Source of the DNA: Eutreptiella sp. 'Long Island Sound 2002'
Lineage: Eukaryota > Euglenozoa > Euglenophyceae > Eutreptiales > Eutreptiaceae
Assembly (NCBI GenBank): GCA_964036045.1
Contig: OZ038381.1
Location: 121,709,843 to 121,773,842, forward strand
Direction of reading: 5' to 3'
DNA: 64,000 bases
The notes under the pieces were generated by a model, which ran no database searches, had not been told where the DNA came from, and worked only from the letters and a program-made list of their open reading frames with translations. This document shows positions 38,936 to 49,239 of this stretch, one piece after another (the stretch's first letter is position 1; every line of letters starts with the position of its first letter). The position numbers were made by a program, and so were the translations under genes.

Positions 38936-39790
38936 CAAGTGGCCCACGGCCCGCTCTGGGACGTCCTCCGCTGGCTCGAGCGACCGGCGCGAGCCCTGGG
39001 CGCGATGCCGAGCAGGGTACAAGAGGCATGGACGGCGCCCTAGCGTCGCCTCGGGACGGTCGGAGCGTTGGGCCTGGAGTATGTTGGGTTGGAGCTGGAC
39101 GGCTCGCACGACCCGTTGGCCCCGTTGGAGTCACTCCGCCGCCCCCACACGACGTTGGCAGGTAAGGTCCGGGCCAGGCTACGGGAGGAGGACCAAGGCC
39201 GCCTCCACGAGTGGCGTTCCTGGTTGGGGAGGCCTGGACCCCCGACCAGCGGGCAGTGTACCGGTGGCTCAAGGATGAGTCCTACACCGTGCCGCTTACC
39301 TTCCTGCCCCCGCCGGATGGCACTGCAACGGCCAATCTGGCGCAAATGGATGGCATCTTGCAGGCTGCCTAGCGCTCGATAAACCGCAAGTATGCGACGT
39401 ACCCCGAGCCGGATCCCCCGGCCCTCCTCCGCCGCTATGGGAAGCATGTCCGGCGGGTCCCCATGCTTGCCACGCGGCTGGACGGCCCCCACTTGCGCAA
39501 GGGGCTCTCCCGCATGAAATCCTCGGCATTGGGGCTAGACGCGTGGAGTTTGGCCGACCTCCGCTCCCTTCCCGATAGGTTGCTGGTCTGGCTGCCGAAC
39601 CTCCTACGGGAGGTGGAGCGCCGGAGCAAATGGCTGGCGCGCCTGGCCAAGGGCTACACAGCCCTCATCCCCAAGGAGGGCCCGCCGGGGAGCTTGAACA
39701 CCCGCCGCCTCGCGGTCGTGTCCATGGTCTACCAGCTATTGGCGGGTGTGCGCTTGGCGCATGTCATTGCGTGGCAGCAGTCCTAGGCCC
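38936..39790 (+). pseudogene. LINE ORF2 fragment: linker to start of reverse transcriptase
   Basis: This is a decayed second copy of the LINE pol found at 59.45-62.2 kb. It aligns through LGLEYVGLELDGSHD, the conserved RLHEWRSWL segment (about 39206), LIPKEGPPG and SMVYQL (about 39667-39740), then AWQQS. LIPK...VYQL corresponds to the first conserved reverse transcriptase block. Disabling changes are in-frame TAG at 39041 (the sister copy has CGG), 39370 (sister TTG) and 39784 (sister TGG at 62188), plus a frameshift near 39220. The fragment stops before the catalytic blocks, where minus-strand sequence of the same family begins. It is dead. Confidence 0.85.
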
Positions 39791-39942
39791 ACCCGAATTG
39801 ACTTCCACATAGCCTCGATGAAGACCTGGGGGACCCCCAGCCGCTGGGCCACCCGGGCCCGCCACATGAGCCGTTTGTACCACGTGTGCAAGATCGCGGA
39901 GACGCGGTGCCCCTTAGACAGGACCGTGAAGACAATCTCCTT
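39791..39942 (-). pseudogene. LINE ORF2 C-terminal fragment, antisense to its neighbour
   Basis: Read on the minus strand, this 150-bp stretch gives one open frame with KEIVFTVLSKGHRVS, WYKRLMWRARVAQRLGVP and FIEAMWKS. I take it as the C-terminal, post-RT part of the same LINE family, from memory of dinoflagellate LINE proteins. No other copy lies in this window to confirm it; the plus-strand copy ending at 63.06 kb stops short of it. It abuts the plus-strand fragment at 39790/39791 head to head, and its other end meets a minus-oriented AT module at 39943. Confidence 0.6.
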
Positions 39943-40150
39943 TACATAGCTTGGATGGTCATTTTAGGTGATCATGGTATCAAAAAAGATTTTACGAAAA
40001 CTTCGACTTTTGAAGTGCTCAGGGTGAAAAATTGCATTAGCAGGTTGTATGCCGATCCCTTGGGAGAAACGCCCCCCACCTTGGACCTAATACCCAAAGA
40101 GGGTGAAAAACATGTGCATACGGCCTAAAACTTGCTTTAGGGTAACTTGC
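39943..40150 (-). repeat. AT-rich dispersed module, minus orientation
   Basis: Reverse complement of the roughly 195-bp module. On the plus strand it reads TACATAGCTTGGATGGTCAT, TTTTAGGTGATCATGGTATC, GGGTGAAAAATTGCATTAGC, GATCCCTTGGGAGAAACGCC, then AGGGTGAAAAACATGTGCAT. With the plus-oriented copy at 38691-38935 it brackets the LINE fragments as an inverted pair. Confidence 0.8.
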
Positions 40151-40731
40151 TGGTTATCAAAAGCTGGCCAAATGACGTCCCCAGAAGTGCGCGCGTCACG
40201 GTCGCGCTTGGTGCGTGCCGTCACCGGTGAGTTGGCAAAATCTAAAGATATGCACGCGTGCGTTTTGACCCACGCTACTCAGAAATGCGTTCCTTACCCT
40301 ATATCGAGCCGATTTACCCACCGGAGGGAAGCCATCTTACCGAGGTCTCTGCTGCCCAGAAGCTGAATTTCTGAGTTTTCTGTTTTGGTTGGATCACGGT
40401 CGCGCTTCGTGAGAGGGGTAAACGGCACAGCACGCGAAAACAAAGTTGCTCATCGCGTAGAGGACGATCCACGCTACTCAAAACATGCATAGCTTGTGTC
40501 AAATGGTGTTATCTAGCCCGACCTACATGGCTAGCACGCAAATTCGTCTGAAATCTGCGTTCTGCCATAATTGGGCTCTGCTACACTATGGGGGGGTGGG
40601 TATACCTTTGGTGTTTGGGGCATTGCCCCCGCTCTCACTTGGGTTCTCTGTCCTCTCCAACGGTGTCCATGGCATCCCACCCCCTTTTTCACCCACCCCC
40701 CCTCCCCCCCCCTCCCCCCATCTACGACTCT
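40151..40731. repeat. Degenerate about 200-bp direct duplication and pyrimidine-rich spacer
   Basis: Two landmarks recur about 200 bp apart: CACGGTCGCGCTT at 40198 and 40397, and CCACGCTACTCA near 40270 and 40470. This suggests an old tandem duplication. From 40570 to 40731 the sequence is C/T rich with C-runs and leads into the 3' end of the minus-strand pogo-like relic. I see no gene here. Confidence 0.55.
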
Positions 40732-41718
40732 TTATGCGCTATCACTCCCAGCCATGGAGGGCTGGGAATGTTCAGTGTCAGAGTCGTCTCCATCGTCTCC
40801 ATCATCGGATACGGGCCGGCACCGGGCACATTGCCACCGGCTGTCAGGCTGCTCAATGTATGGGCCGTCCCGTGCCCATTCCAAGCCAAAGCAGCCGTCG
40901 TGAATCCACGCTTCGCAGGTGTCACAACGGGCCCAGTTTTCGCTGAGGCCGGTCCCGACATCATTGCCGCAAGGGCAGGTGGTCCCATCATCCCACTGTT
41001 CGGGACCGGCCTTCCGCTTCACTCCCCGCTTTGGCCTTGTCGCCCTTTCCTCCTCTTTCCGCCTTTGGGTGGCCACCCGTTCCTCCTCTTTCCTCCGGTG
41101 TGTTGCCGCCCGTTCTTCGTCTCGCTTCCGTTTTTCCTCCGCTGCGCGCCTCTTTTTCTCTTCCGCCGCGTGTTTCCATTCCTCCTGTTTTTTCTTCCTC
41201 TCCTCCTCGTCCTTCTTCCTTTGCTCCCGCTTGTCTTCCCGTTCCTTTTTTCGTTGTTCCACCTCCGCCCTTTTCTGTTCCTTGTCCGCTTGGTCCGCAC
41301 GCAGGTCCACCACTACCTCCTCGTTGGTAAACTCCCCGCCCCGGATCAACACCAGATCCAGCCGCCTGGGCTTTTGCACACCGGGCCCATCAGGTTTTTT
41401 CTTCCACAGGCGCTTCCGCACCCCCAAGCCCGGTGACACCTGTGTGCCGGCCGTCGTCATGCCGGGTGGGGACCCACCGACACACGTACTAACACGCCGG
41501 TTGCCGTAGCCGATAAAGGCACCGGCCTCGTCAATGATCACCAGTTGCTCGGGGGAGGTTATACGTTTTTCCGGGATTGTGGTTTGGTAACCATTGAACC
41601 ATTCCCTAACATACTCTGGATTTTCGGCTCGCAACCGCTCGAGTTTGATAGCCTCCTTCATGCGTGGCACAACCTGCCTCAACGCAATCGCGAGATGCCG
41701 CGGCCGCCCTTGCCGCAA
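40732..41718 (-). pseudogene. Pogo/DDE_1-like transposase remnant with coiled coil and PHD finger
   Basis: The minus-strand frame opens just after a TAG at 41719-41721 and ends at 40732. Near residues 36-75 it has YVREWFNGY, then LVIIDEAGAFIGYGNRRVS. This resembles the start of the DDE_1 catalytic domain of pogo-type Tc1/mariner transposases; the first catalytic Asp would be the codon at 41532-41530. The second and third acidic motifs are absent: the sequence passes to a linker and about 90 residues of Lys/Glu/Arg-rich coiled coil (about 41320-41030). A PHD-type zinc finger follows (CPC, CDTC, WIHDGC, WQCARC; about 41000-40830) and an acidic tail. It is best read as an internally deleted transposase. 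A host PHD protein is less likely given the DDE-like start. Confidence 0.6.
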
Positions 41719-42220
41719 CTAAGTATTGACCAACACCAAGCGAAGCGGCCCGCACCGGGCGGCCACTACAATTTAACTCTTTGGTGACATCTACCCGATC
41801 CTCTTGAGGAGAAATGTCATTGGGACAAATCTCCACGTCTGAATCGGGTTGGGAACAAGGGACAACGTCTTCTCCTTCACCACAAATTTTTTTGGTTGTC
41901 ATACCTTCATCCTCGGACTCTGCCACCTCGTCATTATCGGAGAACAACAATCCCTCCGAACTTGAAGACTGTTTTCGACTCAAACCAACACTGCCCTCAT
42001 CTAACTCATCCAACATTGCACAAGCAAATGGGTCTTGTTTAGCCAACCGGAGACTTGTGGAATCTGTCCAATTAAAAGACAAAAAATTTTGGCTTTCATT
42101 GAGACCAGGGTGGCCGCCCGCGGGGGTTTCCTCCATGGACACCATTGGCAAAAACAAGAAAAGCACCATGCTCAAGCAAGGGTTGCAAGCAGTGCCGACA
42201 GGCAAAAGCCGGACCGGCAT
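41606..42220 (-). pseudogene. Acidic N-terminal part of the pogo-like relic
   Basis: A minus-strand frame of 204 codons starts at ATG 42220; an internal Met-Val-Ser-Met context near 42140 is another possible start. It has a hydrophobic beginning, then an acidic serine-rich region (DELDEGS, SSSSEG, DNDEVAESEDEG). It overlaps the following frame by about 110 bp in a different register. A frameshift or short intron probably joins the two near 41.72 kb, where one frame closes with TAG and the transposase-like frame opens. No DNA-binding CENP-B or HTH motif is evident, so the usual N-terminal domain is missing or diverged. Confidence 0.45.
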
Positions 42221-42574
42221 CCCCTAAGGGCCTGGGACCCTCCCTCCCGAGTAGCCTGGGTCTGGACCTACCCGCAGAACCACAAATTATAAGATTTGGT
42301 GCCGTGTAGCGCCCAAACGAAGCGCCACTATGACGGGCGGCGATTTGAGCCGTCATTTGGCAAATCCGCATTTTAGCGCAATCGCTGAGGGCGCTCTGTT
42401 CTCAGCCAGATTTCTGGCGATTTTTAGCACCAAATCAGGATCTGATGCTATGGGCCAGTAGCCTGGGTTGCGTTCTGTATATCCATCCAGAAGTTTCCAG
42501 GAAAGCCGAAAAATTTTTAGAGAATTTCGGCCGACTGTGAAGGACGGGCCAAAATCGGCGCGCATTTGGCGACT
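42221..42574. other. Spacer between pogo-like relic and AT module
   Basis: I see no gene or strong repeat in these 354 bases. Sequence such as GCGATTTTTAGCACC and AAAAATTTTTAGAGAATTTCGG could belong to the 5' terminal region of the minus-strand relic, but I could not pair it with an inverted copy at the other end. Confidence 0.5.
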
Positions 42575-42890
42575 TACCCTACATACCTTGGATGGTCATT
42601 TTAGGTGGTGACAATATCAAGAAAACAAATTTCGAAAACTTCAATGTTTGAGCTGCCCAGGGTGAAAAATTGCACAAAAAGGTTGTGTACCAATCCCTTG
42701 GGAGACACACCCCTCCCCCTCCCCCGTGCGCCCAATACCCAAATAGGGTGAACAACACGTAAATTCGCCGTAAAACATGCTTTACACACCCTGGATGGTC
42801 ATTTTAAGCGATCACGGTATCAAAACAACAAGTCTCGAAAACTTCGTTTTTTGAGTTGCCTAGGGTGAAAAAATGCATTAGCAGGTTGCC
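42575..42890 (-). repeat. AT-rich modules, minus orientation (one and a half copies)
   Basis: Two successive minus-oriented copies of the module. The first runs from TACATACCTTGGATGGTCAT (about 42580) to the CTTTACACACC at 42781. The second starts GGATGGTCATTTTAAGCGAT and is cut at GCATTAGCAGGTTGC (about 42889), where the second GC-rich block begins. The C-rich part (about 42710-42726) is the complement of the G-run seen in plus copies. Confidence 0.8.
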
Positions 42891-43990
42891 CCAGGGGCGC
42901 CGCCTAGAAGCGTCCCGCCCGCGGCCCTGCAGCGCAGCCGCCTGCTGCGGGCTGGCAGTGGCCCACAGGGCGCGCTCTGCTTGGAGCATGTGGCGCTGTC
43001 GTGCGCCAGGTGCAGAAGCATGCGCTCGGGCATCAGCTGCTGCTGTCAGGCGGGCCACGACGGCCACACCGGCCCCTTGGAAGGCCCACGCTGTCCGAGA
43101 GTCCCGCCTCAGGTCGCGCTAGGACGCCAGGTGCTCGTCCCTGAGGACCAGCGCGCAGGAGCGGCCGCATTGTCCCTCTAGCTGGGGCGGGCTCGCCCGG
43201 CTCCCAGGCCCTCCCGAACTCGGGCCCCCCGGCAGCACGCCGGTGCGCAGCACCACTCACGACGCTAGGTACCCGCCCCTCCTCGGCATTGGGGCCACAC
43301 GACCCCGGGCCCACGAACCGCCAGGCGCCCAACCTCCTGGCTGACCGGGGGGGCTCAGTAGATGAGGGGCCACCGCGTTCGGGCGGGGGGGAATGCTATT
43401 CCTTTCTCCCCCCCCCCTTAGGATAGGGAGGGACGGCAGCCCTGGACCGGTGCCCGCGGGAGCTTCCGCCTCCATCGGATCTACGGGGGCACTGCCCGCA
43501 CCGCGGGACCCACCCCCTCCACCGCACCCAAAAGAGGAGCCCCACACACCGACGGCGGCAGAGCTGCCGCCTTAGCTCCCTGACGGTCTCAGCCGTATCT
43601 CGGTGGCCTTGAGCAGCCGCGCATTGCGGCCGCGACGATCCCCCCCGCGGGGTCGGCGGCGGCCTCAGCCGAAGGCCACCAGGTCAATGGCGCACATCCT
43701 CCGCGCACCCCCCCCCCCCCACTCACGCAATAGCCGGCACCGCCGGGGGGAGCTCCTCCGACCCAATGGCGGATACGCCCTTAGCGCCCTCGCCATCCCT
43801 GTCCTCTTGCCGCCACGGCGGCAGCACCGCACGGCCAACACGGAAGAGACCTAGTCCCCTTTGGTTCGTTTCTCCTGGCCGCCGTGCGGACGCGTGTGGG
43901 GGGCTTGTAGGGGAGGCCATGGGCGCTTGAACTCGACTCGGCCCACCTCTCCGCCCCTCTGCCTCTGTACATAGGCCAGCGGACGCCCAA
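42891..43990. repeat. GC-rich 1.1 kb block, copy 2, unidentified
   Basis: Second copy of the block at 37541-38690, same orientation, roughly three quarters identical over the last 260 bp by eye. It sits between a minus module (left) and a plus module (right); copy 1 sits between two plus modules. Homopolymers differ in place from copy 1 (C-runs near 43410 and 43711). On the minus strand the frame with MYRG, WAESSS, GLPYKPP and GTR is also present (about 43781-43975). Its retention in two diverged copies hints at former coding sequence, identity unknown. Confidence 0.75.
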
Positions 43991-44754
43991 AGATGAATGC
44001 CGTATTTACGTGTTTTTCACCCTATTTGGGTATTTCGCACACGGGGGGTGGGGTGTCTCCCAAGGGATTGGTACACAACCTCTTTATGCAGTCTTTCACC
44101 ATGGCCAGCTCAAAAATCGAAGTTTGCAAAATTTGTATTTTTTTGATATTTTGAGCACCTAAAATGACCATCGAAGCTATGTGAAGCATTTTTTTGGCCG
44201 GGTTTATGTGTTTTTCACCCTATTTTGGTATTAGCTCCGGGGGGGGGGGGTCTCCCAAGGGATTGGTACACAACCTGCTGATGCAGTTTTCCACCGTGGT
44301 CAATTCAATAAGAAACATATTTTTCTGATACGGCGATCACTTAAAATGACCATCCAAGGTATTTAAAGCATGTTTTAGGCCATATTTACGTTGTTTTTCC
44401 CCTATTTTGTGTGTGCGTTGCGTGGAGTATTTTCTCTCTGAGGTGGACTTACCGAAGGCAATAGAATTGCTGCTTACAGGTGGCTCGGTGGTTCAATGGC
44501 CTTTGGTGTGTGCACAAACCGCTTCAGCAGTTTTCCACCCTCTGCACGTCCAAAATGCACAATTTTGCAAATTATTTTTTTGATATTGTGACCGCTTACA
44601 ATGATGAAATATGCTATGTAAAGCATGTTTTAGCCGCCTTTTATGTGTTTTTCACCTAATTTGTGTGTTGGAGGTGAGGCGGGGCTCCCAAAGGGGCTGG
44701 GCCACAACCTGCTTATGCATTCTTTCACCCTCGGCATCTCAAACTTGGAAATCA
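43991..44754 (+). repeat. Tandem AT-rich modules with G-runs, first cluster
   Basis: About four diverged plus-oriented modules in a row, with ACACAACC-type landmarks near 44072, 44267, 44513 and 44703, spacing about 190-245 bp. One variant unit carries TTGCGTGGAGTATTTTCTCT and AAGGCAATAGAATT, also found once in the second cluster (about 46448-46496). Most units contain a G-run before CTCCCAAGGGATTGG. No coding signal. Confidence 0.85.
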
Positions 44755-45270
44755 AAGGTTGTTAGATAAAAGCCACGCGGGCGTAAATAGGGGAAAATAC
44801 CACATACTCCCCCATTTTGGGCCTTTTTGGGCATTTGCGTACCCTACCACAAGGGGTTGAATTGTTAGTGTAAGCCCAAGAGCATAACCTGCATGAGCGC
44901 TCGTCCCACTCGGCCCCATACAAACCCCATGGAGTCGGGACTAGAAAACATTTTTTCGGCTCAAAATTAAAAAAACCAAAGTTTTCATGATTTTCGACCC
45001 AAAAAAGGGGGAGTCATTTTTGACACCCCCCCCCCCCCTCCCTCAAAACCTCCAAAAAGTGGGTTTCAAGTGGGGGGGATCTGGGGGTTTCGGACCAAAA
45101 ACTTGTCAGAGGATGCGTTTATTGGACCCCGTGGTACCCACTCTCAGGGGTGTGAGTGGGGATGATGTGAGAGTATATGCCCACTAGGATATGGAAGGAC
45201 TTTTTTTGCAGTCTTCAGCCTTGCTGAGAGCCGGGCACAACGCGTGCCAAAGACGCGAAATGACTGATTC
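44755..45270 (+). repeat. Mosaic locus copy 2; core 44878-45126 inverted
   Basis: Flanks match copy 1 (36770-37540) in direct orientation, but the core from AAGAGCATA (44878) to GGATGCGTTTATTGGA (ends 45126) is the reverse complement of 36899-37179. A C13 run (45026-45038) is the complement of the G16 run of copy 1. Small segments at each junction of copy 1 (about 36872-36898 and 37180-37220) are missing here. Confidence 0.85.
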
Positions 45271-46785
45271 CACCAATAATGGCCTAGTGAATGGGCCGGT
45301 ACACAACGTGCTTGTGCAGTTTTTCACCTTGGGCAGCTCAAACAACGAAGTTTTCGAAACTTACTTTTTTGTTATTGTGACCACACAAAATCACCATGCA
45401 AGGTATATACACCATTTTTCAGGCCGTATTTCTGTGCTTTTCACCCTATTTTGGTATGAGGTCCAAGGGGGGGGGGCGTCCCAAGGGATAGGTGCACAAC
45501 CTGGTGATGCAGCTTTTCACCATGGGCATCTCAAAAATGTAATTTTTTTGCAACATTCTTTTATTTGATATTGTGACCACACAAAACCCCCATGCAAGGC
45601 ATATAAATTTTTTTTGGGCCGTATTTATTTGTTTCTCATCCTATTTGGGTATTAGGTCCGGGGGGGGGGGGGGGGGTCCGAAGGGATGGGTACACAACCT
45701 GCCGATGCAGTTTTCCACCATGGGCAGCTCAAAAATTGAAATTTTCGAAACCCGCTTTTTTGATATTGTGATCACCTAAAATGACCATCCAATGTATATA
45801 AAGCATTTTTTAGGCCGTATTTATGTGTTTTTCACCCCATTTGAGTATTAGATTCGGCGGGGGGGGGGGGGGTCTCCAAAGGGATTGGTACACAACCTGC
45901 TGATGCAGCTTTTGGCCGTGGACAGGTCAAAAGTGTAAGTTTTCGAAACGTATTTTTTTGATACCATGATCACCTAAAAACACCATCCAAGGTATGTAAA
46001 GCATGTTTTAGGCCGTATCTACGTGTTTTTCAGCCTATTTGGGTATTAGGTGGGGGGGGGGGGGGGTCTCCCAATGGATGGTTACATAACCTGCTTATGT
46101 GGTTTCCCCCCCGCGGCAGTTCAAAAATCCAAGGTTTCGAAACTTGTTTTTTTGATACCATGACCACCTAAAATGGCAATCCAAGGTATGTAAAGCATGT
46201 TTCAGGTAGTATTTATGTGTTTTTCACCCCGTTTGGTTATTTTGCGCACGGGGGGGGGGGGGGGGGGATGTCTCCCAAGGGATGGGTATACAACATGCTT
46301 ATGCGGTTCCTCACCCTAGACAGCTCAAAAATCGAAGTTTTTGCAAATTTTTTTTCTGAAACCGTGATCACTGAAAATGACCATCCAAGCTATGTAAAGC
46401 ATGGTTTAGGCCGTAGTTTTGTCGTTTTTCCCTATTTTGTCGGTGCGTTGCTTGGAGTATTTTCTCTGTGAGGTGCACTTGCGGAAGGCAATAGAATTTC
46501 CCAAACCAATTTTTTTGATCCTTTGACCATCCAAAATGATCAAACATCCTATGTAAAGCATGTTTTAGCCCCTCTTTATGTGTTTTGCACACTATTTGGG
46601 TGTTTTTGGGGGGGGTCTCTCAAGGGGTGTAGGGCACAACCTACTTATTCAGTTTTCCCGCCTCAGCAGCTCAAAAATGGAAATTTCCGAAACCAATTTT
46701 TTTGATACTTTGACCATCCAAAATTATCATAGATCCTATGTAAAGCGTGTTTAGTCCCTCTTTATGTGTTTTTCAGGCCTCTTGT
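45271..46785 (+). repeat. Tandem AT-rich modules with G-runs, second cluster
   Basis: About seven to eight plus-oriented modules, with the ACACAAC landmark near 45301, 45494, 45691, 45890, 46082, 46289 and 46635. Spacing is mostly 192-207 bp; a variant unit lies at about 46440. Conserved order: GACCATCCAAGGTATGTAAA, TTTTAGGCCGTATTTATGTG, TTTTCACCCTATTTGGGTAT, G-run (8-18 G), CAAGGGATTGGTACACAACC, TCACC, CAGCTCAAAAATCGAAGTTT, TTTTTTGATATTGTGATCAC. The cluster ends within the TTTATGTGTTTTTCA part of a unit, and GC-rich LINE sequence begins at once. Confidence 0.88.
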
Positions 46786-49239
46786 TGTGTACCTGCACGT
46801 GGTGAGGCTGCCTAGTTGAGGGACAACTTCCTTGCTTTTTCTTTTGACGCACCGGTGTCTTCCCTCGCCTCCGCCCTCGCGCCCTGCGCACGATGGGTTG
46901 CCAAGCGGGGGTGGGCACCCAGTTGGCTGCCCTCCTACACGCCCCGCGGTCCTTACGGCCATAGGCGCGGTGCGGGCTCCATTTCTCGCGGGTGCACCGT
47001 CCGCGACCATCGACGAGGGGGCGGCGCGGCGCCTCCTCGTTGTAGGGGGCGCACAAGGGGCGGTGGACCTGTCCAGCCCCCCCCCCCCCCACTGCGGAGC
47101 AGGCGATGACCGCCTCGCTCCAACGCCAGATTGCGTCCCTCGAGGGCATGATCAACACCCTCCGCCGCGAGCTGGCGCAGTCCCGGGGCGAGCCAGCCCC
47201 CACCGGACCCGGGGGAGCCACAGCGGCCACGGCCACATCGACGACCGCGGCGGCAAAGACCAAGGCCGCGAAGACCCCTGCAGCTGCAGCTACCGGCAAA
47301 GCGGCCGCTACCTCGCCGCTGGCGGGGAAAGCCACAGCCGGCGTTCCAAGGGAGCCTAGGTGAAGCAAGCGACAGCGGCCCCCCAGGGCTTCCCCCCTGC
47401 CCTCAAGTTCCCGTGCGTGTGGACTGGCACCGGTTCGGACCAGCGGAGCCTGGAACATCGAGACGGGTGCCTGTGACAATCGGGGCATCTCCACGTCCAC
47501 CCCTTTGCCTCTTCACAGCCCTTCTGGGCGCAAGAGGACATGAAAACGGCCCCGGGCAACATCACCCTCTCGGCAGCGGGGGGCGTCACGGAGGTGTCCG
47601 CTCCCCCGCCACCCTAGCAGGCCGGCCTTGGTTGCTCGATGTATGCCTCGGCGTCGCGGTCCACCGCGCGGGGGTCCCGGCCGGGCGCAGTACCGGTGGT
47701 GGCGCCAGCTGGCCGCACCAAGGCGGCGCTCCCGCCGGTACAGCCCATGGCAGTGGCCCTCTGGGCCCTGCTGCCTTCGACGACGGCGAGGCAGCCGCTC
47801 CGCCTCTACTACGGCGAGTGCCTGGACATGAAACGGTAATGGGGCATCGCCCAAATCACGCCGGGGAGACACCCCGCAGCGTGGAAACAACCCTCCCAAG
47901 AGGGGGCCCTGCGGTGCGTGGCCTTGGTGGGCTGCACGGTCCACGAGGCCCACCTCGTGGCTGCGGCCGCCCTCACAGCGCATGACAACGTCTAGCGAGT
48001 CACGGCGCTGGTGCACGATCAAGGAGGCACCAAGGCGGCCCACACGGTGACGGCCCTGCTCCAGACTGTCCGCCGATCAAAGACTAGCCTGGCGGTCCCG
48101 GGCACGGCCCTGCAGAGCGTGGTGCGAACCGAGCGCCAGCCCTAGGAGACGGCCCACGTGGAGGTGGTGGACACCGCACCGCCGGGGCATATCGTGCAGC
48201 TTGTCTGGGAGCGCCTCACGCAGAATGACGAGTGGGAGGCGGTTGAGCTACCGGACATAGATCCATCGCCGCTGGAGCCCTTCCCGTCCACAGTCCGGGT
48301 CGTCTACGTTCTAGAGCCGGCGGTCCTAGCGGATGCCGACATACGCCAGGTCCACGTGGGGTACTTTGGCAAGGACCACGCCCGGTGGCATCTCAAGCCG
48401 CTCATAGGGGCGGCCCTGCCGCACCCCCCGCCCATGCAGGCAGCGGCTAGGGGATCGATGATCGAGGTCTCGCCACATCTCCTGTCGTCTTTGGCGCCGC
48501 TGGTGATGCATGCTAGCGGCAAGGCCCGGGGAGTCCACTTCGGACCGTGGATTGTAACGGGCGCTTTCTGCTAGCATCCCGCGTTCGTGCTGTGGTACAA
48601 GCAGCCGCCGGAGCGCCGCGGGCCCTCCCTGGAGGTGTGGAAGACCCTCACCGAGGACCACGAGCTCCACTCGATGTTTTTGGGACTATTGGATGGCGGT
48701 GCCCCTGGCAACGTGGGGGTCCGCGTATGGGGGACAAAGCCGGCGGACCCCAAGGTGGTTGCACATCGCCGGTCTGCTGGGCGCTCCGGCCCCGGCGCAG
48801 ACCACTTATGTGCGGATCAGGGGCTACCTTGGTGTTGGACGAGTAAGCGCAACTCCGGCGCCACGCCTAGGAGGTATTTGGGCCGGAGGTGTCCCTCCAT
48901 GTCCAACGCCGCACCCAATTAGCCCACAGCACCCTCGACCGGCCGCTCTTTGACCTCGACCCCGAGGGGGTGCCTGAGGATTGGCAGGGTGCCCGACTGG
49001 GCGCACCCGACACCCGCCTCCCCGACCGCCTCTGGGAGCGGACCACCCGCAGCTCCCGCCAGGGGCGTTCTCAGCCCTTGGGTCCTAGGGCCCGGATGAC
49101 GCGCCCGGAGGGATCCGGGGATGGCCAACAGCGGCCAGAAGCGGCCCGGGAGGTCCTGGACCACACGGGGGGTCTGGCCATGGCCAACGCGGAGTCGTCC
49201 GTGGTCGGGGTGGACGAGGAGGGCGAATACATTCTTTAA
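46786..49239 (+). pseudogene. LINE ORF1 relic
   Basis: A long decayed GC-rich frame. An N-terminal part (about 46965-47076, with ATIDEGAARRLLVVGG) is separated by a C14 run (47077-47090) from ATG 47106. There follow a predicted coiled-coil start (LQRQIASLEGMINTLRREL), an Ala/Thr/Lys-rich linker and a long conserved-looking body (for example HIVQLVWERLTQNDEWE near 48190). The body frame runs from 47363 with in-frame TGA 47474, TAG 47615, TAA 47837 and TAG 47993, 48143 and 48572. It shifts frame at about 48.74-48.86 kb (TAG 48868 in the new frame) and ends at TAA 49237. By position and coiled coil it should be the nucleic-acid-binding ORF1 protein; I see no RRM. A Cys/His-rich segment lies at about 47405-47505. 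Confidence 0.72.

Noticed and set aside
38936-39942. Twin-priming 5' inversion of a LINE
   Set aside because: Twin priming gives an inverted 5' part followed by a sense 3' part; here the order is sense 5' part then inverted 3' part on either reading.
46786-47500. Minus-strand 249-codon frame opposite ORF1
   Set aside because: Alanine/proline/arginine-rich shadow of GC-rich ORF1; no domain and low-complexity composition.
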